A stretch of 64,000 bases of DNA from Comamonas piscis (GCF_014109725.1 NZ_CP058554.1:558001-622000); one strand, 5' to 3'. Shown: positions 33,234 to 42,300, counted from the first letter of the stretch. A program made the numbers and translations. Notes: generated by a model not told the origin, from the sequence alone.

Positions 33234-34013
33234 ATGGATGCTTCAGAGTTTTTGCCCAGCGAAGGTGCAGCGACCGATACCCCGGGTTCCGAGGTGTCGG
33301 CGGCCGACCGGGTGTTGCAGGTGCTGGCGGTACTGGCCTGCGCCGGGCGGCCGCTGTCGGCCAGCGAGCTGATGCAGGGGACAGGTTTGCCCCGTAGCAG
33401 CCTGTACCGGCAGTTGGCGCGCCTCAAGCGCTTTGGTTTTGTGGCCGACAGCGGTGCCTTGTATGCGCCGGGGCCGCTGGGCCTGCAGCTGGCGCGTGGC
33501 TTTGATGATGGCTCCCATTTGGTGCATGTGGCACGCCCCGTGCTGGTGCAGCTGTCGCAGCAAACCCAGGAAAGCGCTGGTCTGCTGGTGGCAGCCAATG
33601 GCCAGGCGGTGTGCCTGGACATGGTGGAAAGCCCGCTGTCGCTGCGCTGCTCTTTCGACAAAGGCAGCAGCGTGCCTTTGAAGGTGGGTGCTTCGGCCAA
33701 GTGCGTGCTGGCTTATCTGCCAGCGGTGCAGCGCGATGCGCTCTTGAGCCAGCACTACGGCGAAGGCACCTCCGCCCGCGCCGAAGCCGCTGCCGAGCTG
33801 CAGGAGCTGCGTACCCAGGGCTACATCACCACGGTGGGCCAGGTGGATGCGGGTGTCTGGGGTTGCAGCGTGCCGGTGTTTGCCAGCGGTCGCCGCGCCG
33901 TGGCCGCGCTCAGCCTGATGGCGCCCCAGCAGCGGGTGCAGGCGCAGCAAGCCCAGCTCGTGCAGGCGACGTTGGCAGCGGCGGCCCGCATCTCCCGCAG
34001 TCTGGCTGGATGA
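33234..34013 (+). CDS. IclR-family regulator of the amino-acid importer/hut operon
   Basis: 259 residues, ordinary IclR length. Winged helix (VSAADRVLQVLAVLACAGRPLSASELMQGTGLPRSSLYRQLARLKRFGF), then the effector domain (SAGLLVAANGQAVCLDMVES, VPLKVGASAKCVLAYLP, GYITTVGQVDAGVWGCSVPVF). I chose the ATG at 33234 with GGGAA 6 bp ahead; a TTG at 33228 precedes it. Only 44 bp separate it from the binding-protein gene, so it leads a seven-gene operon. hut genes are usually governed by HutC (GntR), so an IclR here is unusual. Palindromes upstream suggest it controls its own promoter. Confidence 0.9.
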   Translation: MDASEFLPSEGAATDTPGSEVSAADRVLQVLAVLACAGRPLSASELMQGTGLPRSSLYRQLARLKRFGFVADSGALYAPGPLGLQLARGFDDGSHLVHVARPVLVQLSQQTQESAGLLVAANGQAVCLDMVESPLSLRCSFDKGSSVPLKVGASAKCVLAYLPAVQRDALLSQHYGEGTSARAEAAAELQELRTQGYITTVGQVDAGVWGCSVPVFASGRRAVAALSLMAPQQRVQAQQAQLVQATLAAAARISRSLAG

Positions 34014-34057
34014 CATTGAAATTTTGCTTGGTACTTGAATTGAAAAAGGACTCTCCC

Positions 34058-34798
34058 ATGAACTTCCGTCGCCTGGTCTTGAAGACCTCCTTGATCGCCC
34101 TGGCCTGTGGTGCAGGTGCAGCTTTTGCACAGAACAACGTGCTGCGTGTGGCCACCGATGCCACCTTCCCGCCGATGGAGTTTGTCGAAAACGGCAAGAA
34201 GACCGGCTTTGATGTGGAGCTTGTCGAAGCGGTCGCCGCCAAGATGGGCAAGAAGGTCGAATGGGTGGATATCGACTTCAAGGGCCTGGTGCCCGGTCTG
34301 ATCGCGCGCCGCTACGACATGGCCGTCTCGGCCATCTACATCACCGACGAGCGCAAGAAGGTGGTGGACTTTACCCAGCCTTACTACGCCGGCGGTCTGG
34401 TGGCCATGGTCAAGGAAGGCAGCCCCATCACCAAGCTGAGCGATCTGGACGGCAAGAAGGTTTCGGTGCAGGTGGGCACCAAGTCGGTGGGCTACCTGAC
34501 CGAGCACTTCCCCAAAGTGCAGCGCGTGGAAGTGGAAAAGAACCAGGAGATGTTCAACCTGGTGGATATCGGCCGCGCCGATGCCGCCGTGACCGGCAAG
34601 CCCGCCGCGTTCCAGTACAACCGCACCCGTGGCGGCATGAAGGTGCTGCCCGAGCAGATCACCACCGAGGAATACGGCATGGCCATCCGCAAAGACACGC
34701 CCGAGCTGACCGCCGCCGTGAACAAGGCGCTGGAGCAGCTCAAGGCCGACGGTGGCTACAAGGCCATCGTGGACAAGTGGTTCCCCAGCAGCAAGTAA
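34058..34798 (+). CDS. ABC importer binding protein for polar amino acids (SBP_bac_3)
   Basis: 246 residues with signal peptide (LVLKTSLIALACGAGAAFAQ). Mature motifs of the family-3 binding proteins: LRVATDATFPPMEFVENGKKTGFDVELVEAVA, DFKGLVPGLIARRYDMAVSAIYITDERKKVVDFTQPYY, then SDLDGKKVSVQVGTKS. The Arg and Asp that hold the ligand alpha-amino and carboxyl groups are in place. Ligand specificity is not evident; the hut genes downstream suggest histidine, glutamate derivative or formylated/formiminated glutamate. AAGGA is upstream. Confidence 0.92.
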   Translation: MNFRRLVLKTSLIALACGAGAAFAQNNVLRVATDATFPPMEFVENGKKTGFDVELVEAVAAKMGKKVEWVDIDFKGLVPGLIARRYDMAVSAIYITDERKKVVDFTQPYYAGGLVAMVKEGSPITKLSDLDGKKVSVQVGTKSVGYLTEHFPKVQRVEVEKNQEMFNLVDIGRADAAVTGKPAAFQYNRTRGGMKVLPEQITTEEYGMAIRKDTPELTAAVNKALEQLKADGGYKAIVDKWFPSSK

Positions 34799-34863
34799 AC
34801 GCATGGCTGACACAGCGCGTGGCCCCGGTGGCTGCGCGCTGATCTGAGACGACAGGATTGACT

Positions 34864-35532
34864 ATGGATTTGGATTTTTCGCCCGTCTGGGCAGGCTGGC
34901 CCGATCTGCTGCGCGGTGCGGCGGTGACGGTGGAGATCACCGCAGCGGCCTTGGTGCTGGGCTGCGTGATGGGTTTGCTGGTCGGCATCGGCCGGCTCAA
35001 CCCCAAGAACAGGATCATCTACGGCATCTGCACGGCCTATGTGGCCGTCATCCGGGGCACGCCGCTCCTGGTGCAGCTGTTCATTCTGTTCTTCGGCCTG
35101 CCGCAGTTCGGCATCATGCTGCCGGCCTTTGCCTGCGGCGTGCTGGGCCTGGGCATCTACTCGGGCGCCTATGTGTCCGAGGTGGTGCGTGGCGCCATCC
35201 AATCCATTGACCGTGGCCAGATGGAGGCGGCGCGCTCCATCGGCATGTCGTCCGGCCAGGCCATGGCCTCGGTGATCCTGCCCCAGGCCGTGGTGCGGAT
35301 GATTCCGCCGCTGGGCAATGAGTTCATTGCGCTGATCAAGAACTCGGCGCTGGTCTCGCTGCTCACCATCCACGATGTGATGCACCAGGGCCAGAAAATC
35401 ATCAGCGTCTCTTACCGCTCGCTGGAAGTGTATTTGGCGATTGCCCTAATTTATTTTGTGTTGACCGGCGTGACCACCTTGGCACTGCGCCATTTTGAAA
35501 AGCGCATGCGCGCTGGAGGCATGGTGCAATGA
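34864..35532 (+). CDS. ABC importer permease for polar amino acids (HisM/GlnP type)
   Basis: 222 residues, inner membrane, about five helices. It starts FSPVWAGWPDLLRGAAVTVEITAAALVLGCVMGLLVGIG. VIRGTPLLVQLFILFFGLPQ and the EAA loop (MEAARSIGMSSGQAMASVILPQAV) are diagnostic. There is one permease gene, so the channel is presumably a homodimer. The stop overlaps the ATPase start by 4 bp (ATGA), indicating coupled translation. Confidence 0.93.
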   Translation: MDLDFSPVWAGWPDLLRGAAVTVEITAAALVLGCVMGLLVGIGRLNPKNRIIYGICTAYVAVIRGTPLLVQLFILFFGLPQFGIMLPAFACGVLGLGIYSGAYVSEVVRGAIQSIDRGQMEAARSIGMSSGQAMASVILPQAVVRMIPPLGNEFIALIKNSALVSLLTIHDVMHQGQKIISVSYRSLEVYLAIALIYFVLTGVTTLALRHFEKRMRAGGMVQ

Positions 35533-36305
35533 CCGCAGCTCCGTTGAATTCCGAATCCATGGTCCGCATCCGTGGGCTGCGCAAGGCCTTTGGCGAACAT
35601 GTCGTGCTCGACGGCATCGACTTTGATGTGCTGCCCCAGCAGGTGGTCGTCGTCATCGGGCCTAGCGGCTCGGGCAAGAGCACCTTCTTGCGCTGCTGCA
35701 ATGGCCTCGAAGTGCCGCAAGGCGGCAGTGTCGAGATCTGCGGCCGCACCCTGGTGCAAGACGGCCAGATGCTGCCCGAAAAGGCCCTCAACGCGCTGCG
35801 CGAAGAGGTGGGCATGGTGTTCCAGTCCTTCAACCTGTTCCCGCACCTGTCGGTGCTGGACAACGTGACCCTGGGCCCGCGCAAGCTCCACGGCCTGGGC
35901 CGCAAGGATGCCGATGCGCTGGCGCATGACCTGCTGAAAAAAGTGGGCCTGGGCCACAAGGCCGATGCGATGCCGGGCAGCCTCTCGGGTGGGCAAAAGC
36001 AGCGCGTAGCCATTGCACGTGCGCTGGCCATGCGCCCCAAGGTGATGCTGTTTGACGAGCCGACCTCGGCCCTCGACCCCGAGCTGGTGGGCGAGGTGCT
36101 GCAGGTGATGAAGATGCTGGCCGCCGAGGGCATGACCATGATGGTGGTGACCCATGAAATGGGCTTTGCCAAGGAAGTGGCCGATGTGGTCGTCGTCATG
36201 GATGGCGGCGGCATCATCGAAGCCGGTGACCCACAGACCATCTTCAGCAACCCGACCAAGGAGCGCACGCGCAGCTTTTTGCAGGCCGTGTTGACCAAGC
36301 AATAA
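35529..36305 (+). CDS. ABC importer ATPase for polar amino acids (GlnQ/HisP type)
   Basis: 258 residues. Walker A GPSGSGKSTFLRC, Q-loop MVFQSFNLFPHLSVLDNVTLGP, signature LSGGQKQRVAIARAL, Walker B VMLFDEPTSALDPEL, H-loop VVTHEMGFAKEVAD. It powers the importer formed with the two genes upstream. It overlaps the permease by 4 bp and is followed after 10 bp by hutD. Confidence 0.94.
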   Translation: MTAAPLNSESMVRIRGLRKAFGEHVVLDGIDFDVLPQQVVVVIGPSGSGKSTFLRCCNGLEVPQGGSVEICGRTLVQDGQMLPEKALNALREEVGMVFQSFNLFPHLSVLDNVTLGPRKLHGLGRKDADALAHDLLKKVGLGHKADAMPGSLSGGQKQRVAIARALAMRPKVMLFDEPTSALDPELVGEVLQVMKMLAAEGMTMMVVTHEMGFAKEVADVVVVMDGGGIIEAGDPQTIFSNPTKERTRSFLQAVLTKQ

Positions 36306-36315
36306 ACGGGTAGCT

Positions 36316-36912
36316 ATGAGCATGCAATTTTTCAGCAGCAGCGCGCTGCCCGCTGCGCCATGGAAGAACGGCGGCGGCACCACCCAGGAGGTGCTGTGCT
36401 GGCCGCCTGGCGCGAGTATCGACAGCTTTGCCTGGCGCATCAGCATTGCGCAGATCGCCAGCAGCGGGCCGTTCTCGGCCTTTGCCGGGGTGGACCGCAT
36501 CATCACCCTGCTGGGTGGTGATGGCGTGCATCTGCAGGCCATTGACCGCAGCGTGGACCATCTGCTGCAGCACTGCCTGCAGCCCTTCGCCTTCTCAGGC
36601 GATGTGGCGCTGGACTGCCAGCTGCTGGGCGGCGCCTCGCAGGATCTGAATGTGATGACCCGGCGCGGCCGGGTGCAGGCGCAGGTGACGATCCACCGGG
36701 GTGGCAGCCTGCAAGTGGATAGCGCCCAAGGCATGCTGCTGGCGCAGGCCGGCAGCTGGCGCTTGTCGGCGCAGTCGTCAGCGTTGACGGCCGGTGGCGA
36801 TGACGGCCTGTACTGGACTGCCGCGCTGGGCCAACCCTTGCAGCTGGACGCCAGCAGCGACGATGCCCTGTTGATCGCCGTCGCGCTGCAGGAGGTAGCA
36901 CCCGGTGTCTGA
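36316..36912 (+). CDS. hutD: HutD-family protein
   Basis: 198 residues of the HutD/Ves family, a bicupin fold. The N-terminus has the hallmark PAAPWKNGGGTTQEVLCWPPGAS, then FAWRISIAQIASSGPFSAFAGVDRIITLLGGDGVHL and a C-terminal half with similar strands (ALTAGGDDGLYWTAALGQPLQL). In Pseudomonas HutD is thought to limit flux through histidine breakdown, perhaps sensing a metabolite such as formylglutamate. It is 10 bp after the ATPase and overlaps the start of hutF. Alternative start at 36322. Confidence 0.9.
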   Translation: MSMQFFSSSALPAAPWKNGGGTTQEVLCWPPGASIDSFAWRISIAQIASSGPFSAFAGVDRIITLLGGDGVHLQAIDRSVDHLLQHCLQPFAFSGDVALDCQLLGGASQDLNVMTRRGRVQAQVTIHRGGSLQVDSAQGMLLAQAGSWRLSAQSSALTAGGDDGLYWTAALGQPLQLDASSDDALLIAVALQEVAPGV

Positions 36913-38314
36913 TGCGATGAATACCCACCACCAATTGTTTGCGCCCCAGGCCTTGCTGCCCAGCGGCTGGGCCCAGAACGTGCTGTTGCGCTGGGATGCG
37001 CAAGGCCGCTATACCTCCATCGAAACGGGAGTGGATGCGGCCCGCTGCGCCGGCGTGGCGCAGGCCTCCGGCCCGGTGCTGCCGGGCATGCCCAACTTGC
37101 ATTCGCATGCCTTCCAGCGCGGCTTTGCCGGGCTGTCGGAGTTCCGGGGCCAGGCGCAGGACAGCTTTTGGAGCTGGCGCAATCTGATGTACCGCTTTGC
37201 GGCCCGGCTGGGGCCCCAGCACCTGGAGGCGATTGCCACCTGGCTCTACATCGAGATGCTCGAAGCCGGCTACACCAGCGTCTGCGAGTTCCACTACCTG
37301 CACCACCAGCCTGACGGCCAGGCCTATGCGCCTGATGGCGAGCTGAGCCAGGCGTTGTTGCGTGCCGCGCAGACGGCGGGCATCGGCATGACCTTGCTGC
37401 CGGTGCTGTACCAGAACAGTGGCTTTGGCGGCCAGCCGCCCAATGAGGGGCAAAAGCGCTTTATCCGCAGCACCGACAACATGCTGCGTCTGCTGGAGAG
37501 CTTGGCCCCCGCCTGCAGCGCCCAAGGCGCCGCCCTGGGCCTGGCACCGCATTCGCTACGCGCCGTGGCGCCCCAGGCCTTGCAGGAGGCCGTGCAAGGC
37601 CTGCATGCGCTCAATGCCCAGGCGCCGGTTCACATCCACATCGCCGAGCAGATGGCCGAGGTGAACGCCTGCGTCGCCTGGAGCGGCCAGCGCCCGGTGG
37701 CCTGGCTGCTGGACCATATGCCAGTGGACGCGCGCTGGTGCCTGGTGCATGCCACGCACATGGACGAGGCCGAATACGCGGCAGCAGCGGCATCGCAAGC
37801 GGTGGCCGGCTTGTGCCCGCTGACGGAAGCCAACCTGGGCGATGGCATCTTTGACCTGCCCCTCTGGCAAGCCAGCAATGGCCGCTGGGGCATTGGCTCG
37901 GACAGCCATATCGGCGTGAATGCCGCCGAAGAGCTGATGATGCTGGAGTACAGCCAGCGCCTGCAATCGCAGCAGCGCAATGTGGCGGCCAGCGCCCAGC
38001 AGCCCCATGTAGGCAGCCATATGCTGCTGGCAGCGGTGCAGGGCGGCGCGCAGGCCAGCGGCCGTGCGGTGGCCGGCCTGGCCGTTGGCCAGCAGGCGGA
38101 TTTGGTGGTGCTTGACGGCCAGCATCTGGCGCTGGCCGGCTTGCCGGCGGCCGAGCAGCTCGATGCCCATGTGTTTGCCAGCAGCCGCAGCAGTGCGGTG
38201 GCCAGTGTCTGGGTGGGCGGCCAGTGCCGCGTGTCCGGCGGCAGCCACCCGCTGCACCACAGCGCGCAACGCGGCTTTGTGGCCGCGCGTACCGAACTTC
38301 TTCAGGAGCCATGA
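36905..38314 (+). CDS. hutF: Formimidoylglutamate deiminase
   Basis: 469 residues of the amidohydrolase superfamily. Metal site: PGMPNLHSHAFQRGF (His-x-His), VHIHIAEQMAEVNAC (His and Glu), LVHATHMDEAEY (His) and GIGSDSHIGVNAAEEL (Asp). It converts N-formimino-L-glutamate to N-formylglutamate and ammonia, step 4 of the five-step histidine pathway. The GTG start at 36905 is preferred because GGAGG lies 9 bp ahead; it overlaps hutD by 8 bp. An ATG at 36917 is the alternative. Confidence 0.94.
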   Translation: MSDAMNTHHQLFAPQALLPSGWAQNVLLRWDAQGRYTSIETGVDAARCAGVAQASGPVLPGMPNLHSHAFQRGFAGLSEFRGQAQDSFWSWRNLMYRFAARLGPQHLEAIATWLYIEMLEAGYTSVCEFHYLHHQPDGQAYAPDGELSQALLRAAQTAGIGMTLLPVLYQNSGFGGQPPNEGQKRFIRSTDNMLRLLESLAPACSAQGAALGLAPHSLRAVAPQALQEAVQGLHALNAQAPVHIHIAEQMAEVNACVAWSGQRPVAWLLDHMPVDARWCLVHATHMDEAEYAAAAASQAVAGLCPLTEANLGDGIFDLPLWQASNGRWGIGSDSHIGVNAAEELMMLEYSQRLQSQQRNVAASAQQPHVGSHMLLAAVQGGAQASGRAVAGLAVGQQADLVVLDGQHLALAGLPAAEQLDAHVFASSRSSAVASVWVGGQCRVSGGSHPLHHSAQRGFVAARTELLQEP

Positions 38315-38317
38315 TCC

Positions 38318-39145
38318 ATGCATTTTGAAACCGACCGCGCCGCCTTTGAGTTCCGCCAAGGCACGGAGCCGCTGCTGATCTCCTTGCCCCACGTGGGCAC
38401 CTATGTGCCGCCCGCGCTGGCCGAGCGCTTTACGCCCGAGGCGCGCGAGGTGCATGACACCGACTGGCACCTGCCGCTGCTCTACGCCTTTGCGCAAGAG
38501 ATCGGTGCCTCGACCCTGGTCGCCACGCATTCGCGCCTGGTGGTGGACATGAACCGCTCGCCCGATGGCGCCAGCCTCTACCCCGGCCAGAGCGTGACCG
38601 GCCTGTGCCCGGTGGACACCTTTGCCGACACCGCCATCTACCAAAGCGCCGCGTTGCAGCCCGATGATGCCGAGATTGCCCAGCGCCGCGACCAGGTCTG
38701 GAAGCCCTACCACCAGCAATTGGCCGCCGAGCTGGCCCGCATCAAGGCACAGCACGGCGCTGCCGGCTTATGGGATGCGCATTCGATCCAGTCGGTGCTG
38801 CCGCGCTTTTTTGAGGGCAAGCTGCCCGATCTGAACCTGGGTACCAACCAGGGCGCCAGCTGCGGCGAAGGCCTGGGCGAGGCGCTGCTGGCCGAGGCAC
38901 GCAAAGGCGAGGCCGACGGCTTTAGCAGCGTGCTCAATGGCCGCTTCCAGGGCGGATACATCACGCGCCACTACGGCCAACCTGCGCAGAACGTGCATGC
39001 CATCCAGCTGGAGATGACGCAAAGCAGCTATATGCAGGAGCACATGCCCTTTGACTACCTGCCGGCCGTGGCCGCCAAGGTGCAGCCCCATGTGCGCCGC
39101 ATGGTGGAGACCTTGCTGGCCTACGTGCAGCAATCGGCACGCTGA
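38318..39145 (+). CDS. hutG: N-formylglutamate deformylase
   Basis: 275 residues, FGase family. Features: LLISLPHVGTYVPPALAERF, HDTDWHLPLLYAFAQEIGASTLVATHSRLVVDMNRSPDGASLYPGQ, GLWDAHSIQSVLP (metal His), LNLGTNQGASC, and IQLEMTQSSYM (Glu). It hydrolyses N-formylglutamate to glutamate and formate, the last step after HutF. It begins 3 bp after hutF. A good terminator follows at 39161. The pathway's first three genes (hutH, hutU, hutI) are not in the window. Confidence 0.93.
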   Translation: MHFETDRAAFEFRQGTEPLLISLPHVGTYVPPALAERFTPEAREVHDTDWHLPLLYAFAQEIGASTLVATHSRLVVDMNRSPDGASLYPGQSVTGLCPVDTFADTAIYQSAALQPDDAEIAQRRDQVWKPYHQQLAAELARIKAQHGAAGLWDAHSIQSVLPRFFEGKLPDLNLGTNQGASCGEGLGEALLAEARKGEADGFSSVLNGRFQGGYITRHYGQPAQNVHAIQLEMTQSSYMQEHMPFDYLPAVAAKVQPHVRRMVETLLAYVQQSAR

Positions 39146-39160
39146 TTTCAACTGCGCCAC

Positions 39161-39206
39161 AACGGCATCCCCGGCTTGCACTGCAGGCCTGAGATGCCGT
39201 TTTTTG
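39161..39206 (+). terminator. Terminator of the importer-hut operon
   Basis: AACGGCATC at 39161-39169 pairs with GATGCCGTT at 39193-39201; the interior can also fold partly. Six to seven T bases follow directly. It is 16 bp beyond the hutG stop. Confidence 0.85.
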
Positions 39207-39278
39207 CTTTACTGGCCCAGCAGGTTTTGAGGCCGGCAGCTAACGCCTGCAACGCAAACCGCCCGACAATAGCGGGCT

Positions 39279-40706
39279 ATGAACACCTCTCGCACCGACA
39301 ACGCGGCAGCCGCTCCTGCGGCGGCTTTCTGGACCGACCTGCAACAAGCGCTGGGGCCACAAGGCTTTACCCGTGGCGCGGACGCCATCCCCGAGAAGTA
39401 CTGGACCGACTGGAGCGGCACGCCACCGGTGCCGCCGCTGGCGCTGCTGCGCCCACGCAGCACAGACGAGGTCAGCGCTTTGCTGCGCATCTGCCATGCC
39501 CACCGGGTGCCGGTGGTGCCCCAGGGCGGCCTGACCGGGCTGGCGGGGGCGGCCGTACCGGTGGCCCAAGGCGTGGCGGTGGCTATGGACCGCATGCAGC
39601 AGATCGAAGATGTGAATGCGCGCACCGGACTGATGACCGTGCAGGCTGGCGTGAGCCTGCAGACCGTGCAGGAAGCGGCCGTGGCGGCCGGCTGGGTGTT
39701 TGGCGTGGACCTGGGCGCGCGGGGCAGCTGCCAGATTGGCGGCAATGTCTCCACCAATGCGGGCGGCAATGGCGTGCTGCAAAACGGCATGATGCGCGAG
39801 CAGGTGCTGGGGCTGGAGGTGGTGCTGGCCGATGGCACGGTGCTGCCGATGCTGCGGCCCATGCTGAAGAACAACACCGGCTACGACCTCAAGCAGTTTT
39901 TTATCGGTGCCGAGGGAACCCTGGGCATCATCACCCGCGTGCTGCTGCGCCTGCGGCCCGCCCCACAGGCCAAGGCCACCTGCATGGTGGCGCTGCCGGG
40001 CTTTGACGAGGCGCTGGCGGTGCTGGCGCGCATGCAGGCCCGCTTTGGCAACAGCGTGGCCGCGTTTGAGCTGATGTGGAGCGACTTTGTGCAGACCTCC
40101 ATCCAGTGGCAAAAGCTGCAGCCCGCGTTTGCCGAGCATCATCCGCTGCAGGCGCTGATTGATGTGGATGGCAAGGACGAGGCCGCCCTGCGCGCTGCTG
40201 TGGAAGAGGCCCTGGGCGAGGCCATGGAAGCTGGCGAGGTGGTGGATGCGGTGATCGCGCAGTCGAGCGAGCAGGCCAAGAGCCTGTGGAAGCTGCGCGA
40301 GGCACCAGCCGAGATGACCGCGCACATGCACCCGCCTGTGAACTTTGACGTGAGCCTGCCCCAGGTGGACATTGGCCGCTTTGCCGCCGCTTGCCGCGCT
40401 GCCTTTGATACGCGCTGGCCTGGTCACCACAGCCTGTTTTTTGGCCATGTGGGCGATGGCAATTTGCATGTCACCACCGACAGCAAAACCATCAATGGCG
40501 AGGATGAGGCGCTGGAAGCCGTGCTCTACGGCCTGGTGCAGCAGTTCCAGGGCAGTGTCTCTGCCGAGCATGGCATTGGCCTGCACAAGATGCCCTATCT
40601 GGCCTTTAGTCGCACGCCGCAAGAGCTCGCTGCCATGCGGGCGATCAAGCTGGCGCTCGATCCGCTGGGGTTGATGAACCCGGGCAAGGTGTTCGCGGCG
40701 GACTGA
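39279..40706 (+). CDS. FAD-linked D-2-hydroxyacid dehydrogenase (GlcD/D2HGDH/D-lactate type)
   Basis: 475 residues, VAO flavoprotein family. The FAD domain has LRPRSTDEVSALLRICHAHRVPVVPQGGLTGLAGAAVP, then NTNAGG-type loop (GNVSTNAGGNGVLQNGMMREQVLGLEVVLADGTVLP) and NNTGYDLKQFFIGAEGTLGIITRVLLRL. The C-terminal half includes HMHPPVNFDVSLPQVDI, FFGHVGDGNLHV (metal His pair) and AEHGIGLHKMPYL. Members oxidise D-lactate, glycolate, D-2-hydroxyglutarate or similar; substrate is unresolved. It is monocistronic, with a terminator after it. Confidence 0.9.
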   Translation: MNTSRTDNAAAAPAAAFWTDLQQALGPQGFTRGADAIPEKYWTDWSGTPPVPPLALLRPRSTDEVSALLRICHAHRVPVVPQGGLTGLAGAAVPVAQGVAVAMDRMQQIEDVNARTGLMTVQAGVSLQTVQEAAVAAGWVFGVDLGARGSCQIGGNVSTNAGGNGVLQNGMMREQVLGLEVVLADGTVLPMLRPMLKNNTGYDLKQFFIGAEGTLGIITRVLLRLRPAPQAKATCMVALPGFDEALAVLARMQARFGNSVAAFELMWSDFVQTSIQWQKLQPAFAEHHPLQALIDVDGKDEAALRAAVEEALGEAMEAGEVVDAVIAQSSEQAKSLWKLREAPAEMTAHMHPPVNFDVSLPQVDIGRFAAACRAAFDTRWPGHHSLFFGHVGDGNLHVTTDSKTINGEDEALEAVLYGLVQQFQGSVSAEHGIGLHKMPYLAFSRTPQELAAMRAIKLALDPLGLMNPGKVFAAD

Positions 40707-40733
40707 AGCCCGTCTTAGTCCCTTCATACGGAG

Positions 40734-40765
40734 CCGGCGCCTGCAGCAATGCAAGCGCCGGTTTT
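40734..40765 (+). terminator. Terminator after the FAD-linked dehydrogenase gene
   Basis: CCGGCGC at 40734-40740 pairs with GCGCCGG at 40755-40761, with further pairing of TGC/GCA inside the loop. TTTTCC follows. Confidence 0.8.
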
Positions 40766-40946
40766 CCTTTGGATGGGCGACTGCTCAGGGCACCGATGTG
40801 GTGCGATCTGGCTCTAGCCGACGGCGCCGCCATCGCTCCACAGGCGCGCAGAACCCCATATCCAGGCGCTTTCCCGCCCCATGGCATAGAAACTGCTACC
40901 TTTTGAAACAAACCCGCAATGGATGACAACGTACAAAGGGGATGGC

Positions 40947-42179
40947 ATGCAAATGGTGCAGATGGCAGCGATTGACAAGGCCGATACGGCCTGGATCTTG
41001 GTCTCTACGGTGTTGGTATTGCTGATGACCCTGCCGGGCATTGCACTCTTCTATGCCGGGCTGGTGCGGCGCAAGAACGTGGTCAACACGATGGTGGCGG
41101 TTTTTGCGGTGGCGGCGGTGGTCTCACTCACCTGGTTTGCACTGGGCTACTCGCTGGCCTTCAGCAAGTCGTCGGCCTGGCTGGGCGGGCTGGACCGGGC
41201 CTGGTTCTCGTCCATGCGGCTGGATGCGGCGGCGGGCACGGTGTCGGTTAGCCACCTGGCGCCTAATATCCCCGAAGCGCTGTATGCGCTGTTCCAGATG
41301 GCCTTTGCCGTCATCACCACCACCTTGATCATTGGCGCCGTGGTCGAGCGCATGCGCTTTTCAGCGCTGCTGCTGTTCTCGGCGCTGTGGAGCGTGCTGG
41401 TCTACGCGCCCATCGCCCATTGGGTGTGGGAGAGCGATGGTTGGCTCAACAAGCTGGGCGCGCTGGACTTTGCCGGTGGCGCGGTGGTACACGTCAATGC
41501 GGGTGTGTCGGCCCTTGTCTGCGCGGCCATGCTGGGGCGGCGCCAGGGCTATGGCCGCCAGGCCTTTGAGCCGCACAGCCTGGGCTGGACGGCGATGGGC
41601 GCCGCGCTGCTGCTGATTGGATGGTTTGGTTTTAACGCCGGCTCGGCGCTGTCGGCCGATGGCCGGGCCGCGCTGGCCATGCTGGTAACCATGGTGGCGG
41701 CTGCAGCCGGTGCGCTGTCCTGGATGCTGGTCGAGTGGTGGGTGCGCGGCGCCCCGACCTTGCTGGGTGTGCTCTCGGGCCTGATTGGCGGCCTGGTGGC
41801 CATCACCCCCGCTGCCGGTTTTGTGCAGCTGGGCGGTGCGGTGGCGATTGGCCTGATCGCCGGTGTGGCCTGCTTTTGGGGCGCCACCTGGCTCAAGCGC
41901 CGCCTGGGGGTGGATGACTCGCTCGATGTATTTGGCGTACACGGCGTGGGTGGCATTGCCGGCTCGCTGCTCACCGCCTTGTTTGCCGACCGCGCCATTG
42001 CCGGCGTGGACGCCACGGTGCTGAACCAGCTGGTGGCTGTGGCGGCCGTGGCTATTTACAGCGCGGCGGGCACTGCCATTTTGCTGACCGTTATCCGCGT
42101 GGTTCTGCCTTTGCGGGTGACGGCGCAGCAGGAGCTGGATGGTTTGGACCAAAGCCTGCACCAGGAAAGCCAGCATTGA
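40947..42179 (+). CDS. Ammonium transporter, Amt family
   Basis: 410 residues, about 11 membrane helices. Signature parts: MTLPGIALFYAGLVRRKNVVNTM, FQMAFAVITTTLIIGAVVERMRF, WWVRGAP and DVFGVHGVGGIAGSL. The twin pore histidines are His182 (VVHVNAG) and His332 (FGVHGVGG). It admits NH3/NH4+ across the inner membrane. I chose the ATG at 40947 with AAAGGGG 6 bp ahead over the ATG at 40923. No glnK (the PII partner usually paired with amtB) is adjacent, and no signal peptide of the AmtB type is seen, so this may be a secondary Amt. Confidence 0.92.
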   Translation: MQMVQMAAIDKADTAWILVSTVLVLLMTLPGIALFYAGLVRRKNVVNTMVAVFAVAAVVSLTWFALGYSLAFSKSSAWLGGLDRAWFSSMRLDAAAGTVSVSHLAPNIPEALYALFQMAFAVITTTLIIGAVVERMRFSALLLFSALWSVLVYAPIAHWVWESDGWLNKLGALDFAGGAVVHVNAGVSALVCAAMLGRRQGYGRQAFEPHSLGWTAMGAALLLIGWFGFNAGSALSADGRAALAMLVTMVAAAAGALSWMLVEWWVRGAPTLLGVLSGLIGGLVAITPAAGFVQLGGAVAIGLIAGVACFWGATWLKRRLGVDDSLDVFGVHGVGGIAGSLLTALFADRAIAGVDATVLNQLVAVAAVAIYSAAGTAILLTVIRVVLPLRVTAQQELDGLDQSLHQESQH

Positions 42180-42261
42180 GAGCCGCCAACACGCCCCTTG
42201 GTACGTCGTTGCAAACCCTTGTCGTACGCGTTGTACTGCCTACGGATTTGCGCCTCGTCTT

Positions 42262-42300
42262 AACCGCAAAACTGCGGTTTGCTGGGCGCTGTTAGCGCCT
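42262..42300 (+). other. Two tandem hairpins after the ammonium transporter gene
   Basis: AACCGCA-AAAC-TGCGGTT (42262-42279) and GGCGCT-GTT-AGCGCC (42285-42299) are two perfect short hairpins between the Amt gene and the small gene downstream. Neither has a good T-run (TTTG and TCTTATT), so they are at best weak terminators or mRNA-stability elements. Confidence 0.4.

Noticed and set aside
39260..39278. GACAAT box just before the FAD-linked dehydrogenase start as a -10 element
   Set aside because: No matching -35 at a suitable distance; kept out of the feature list.
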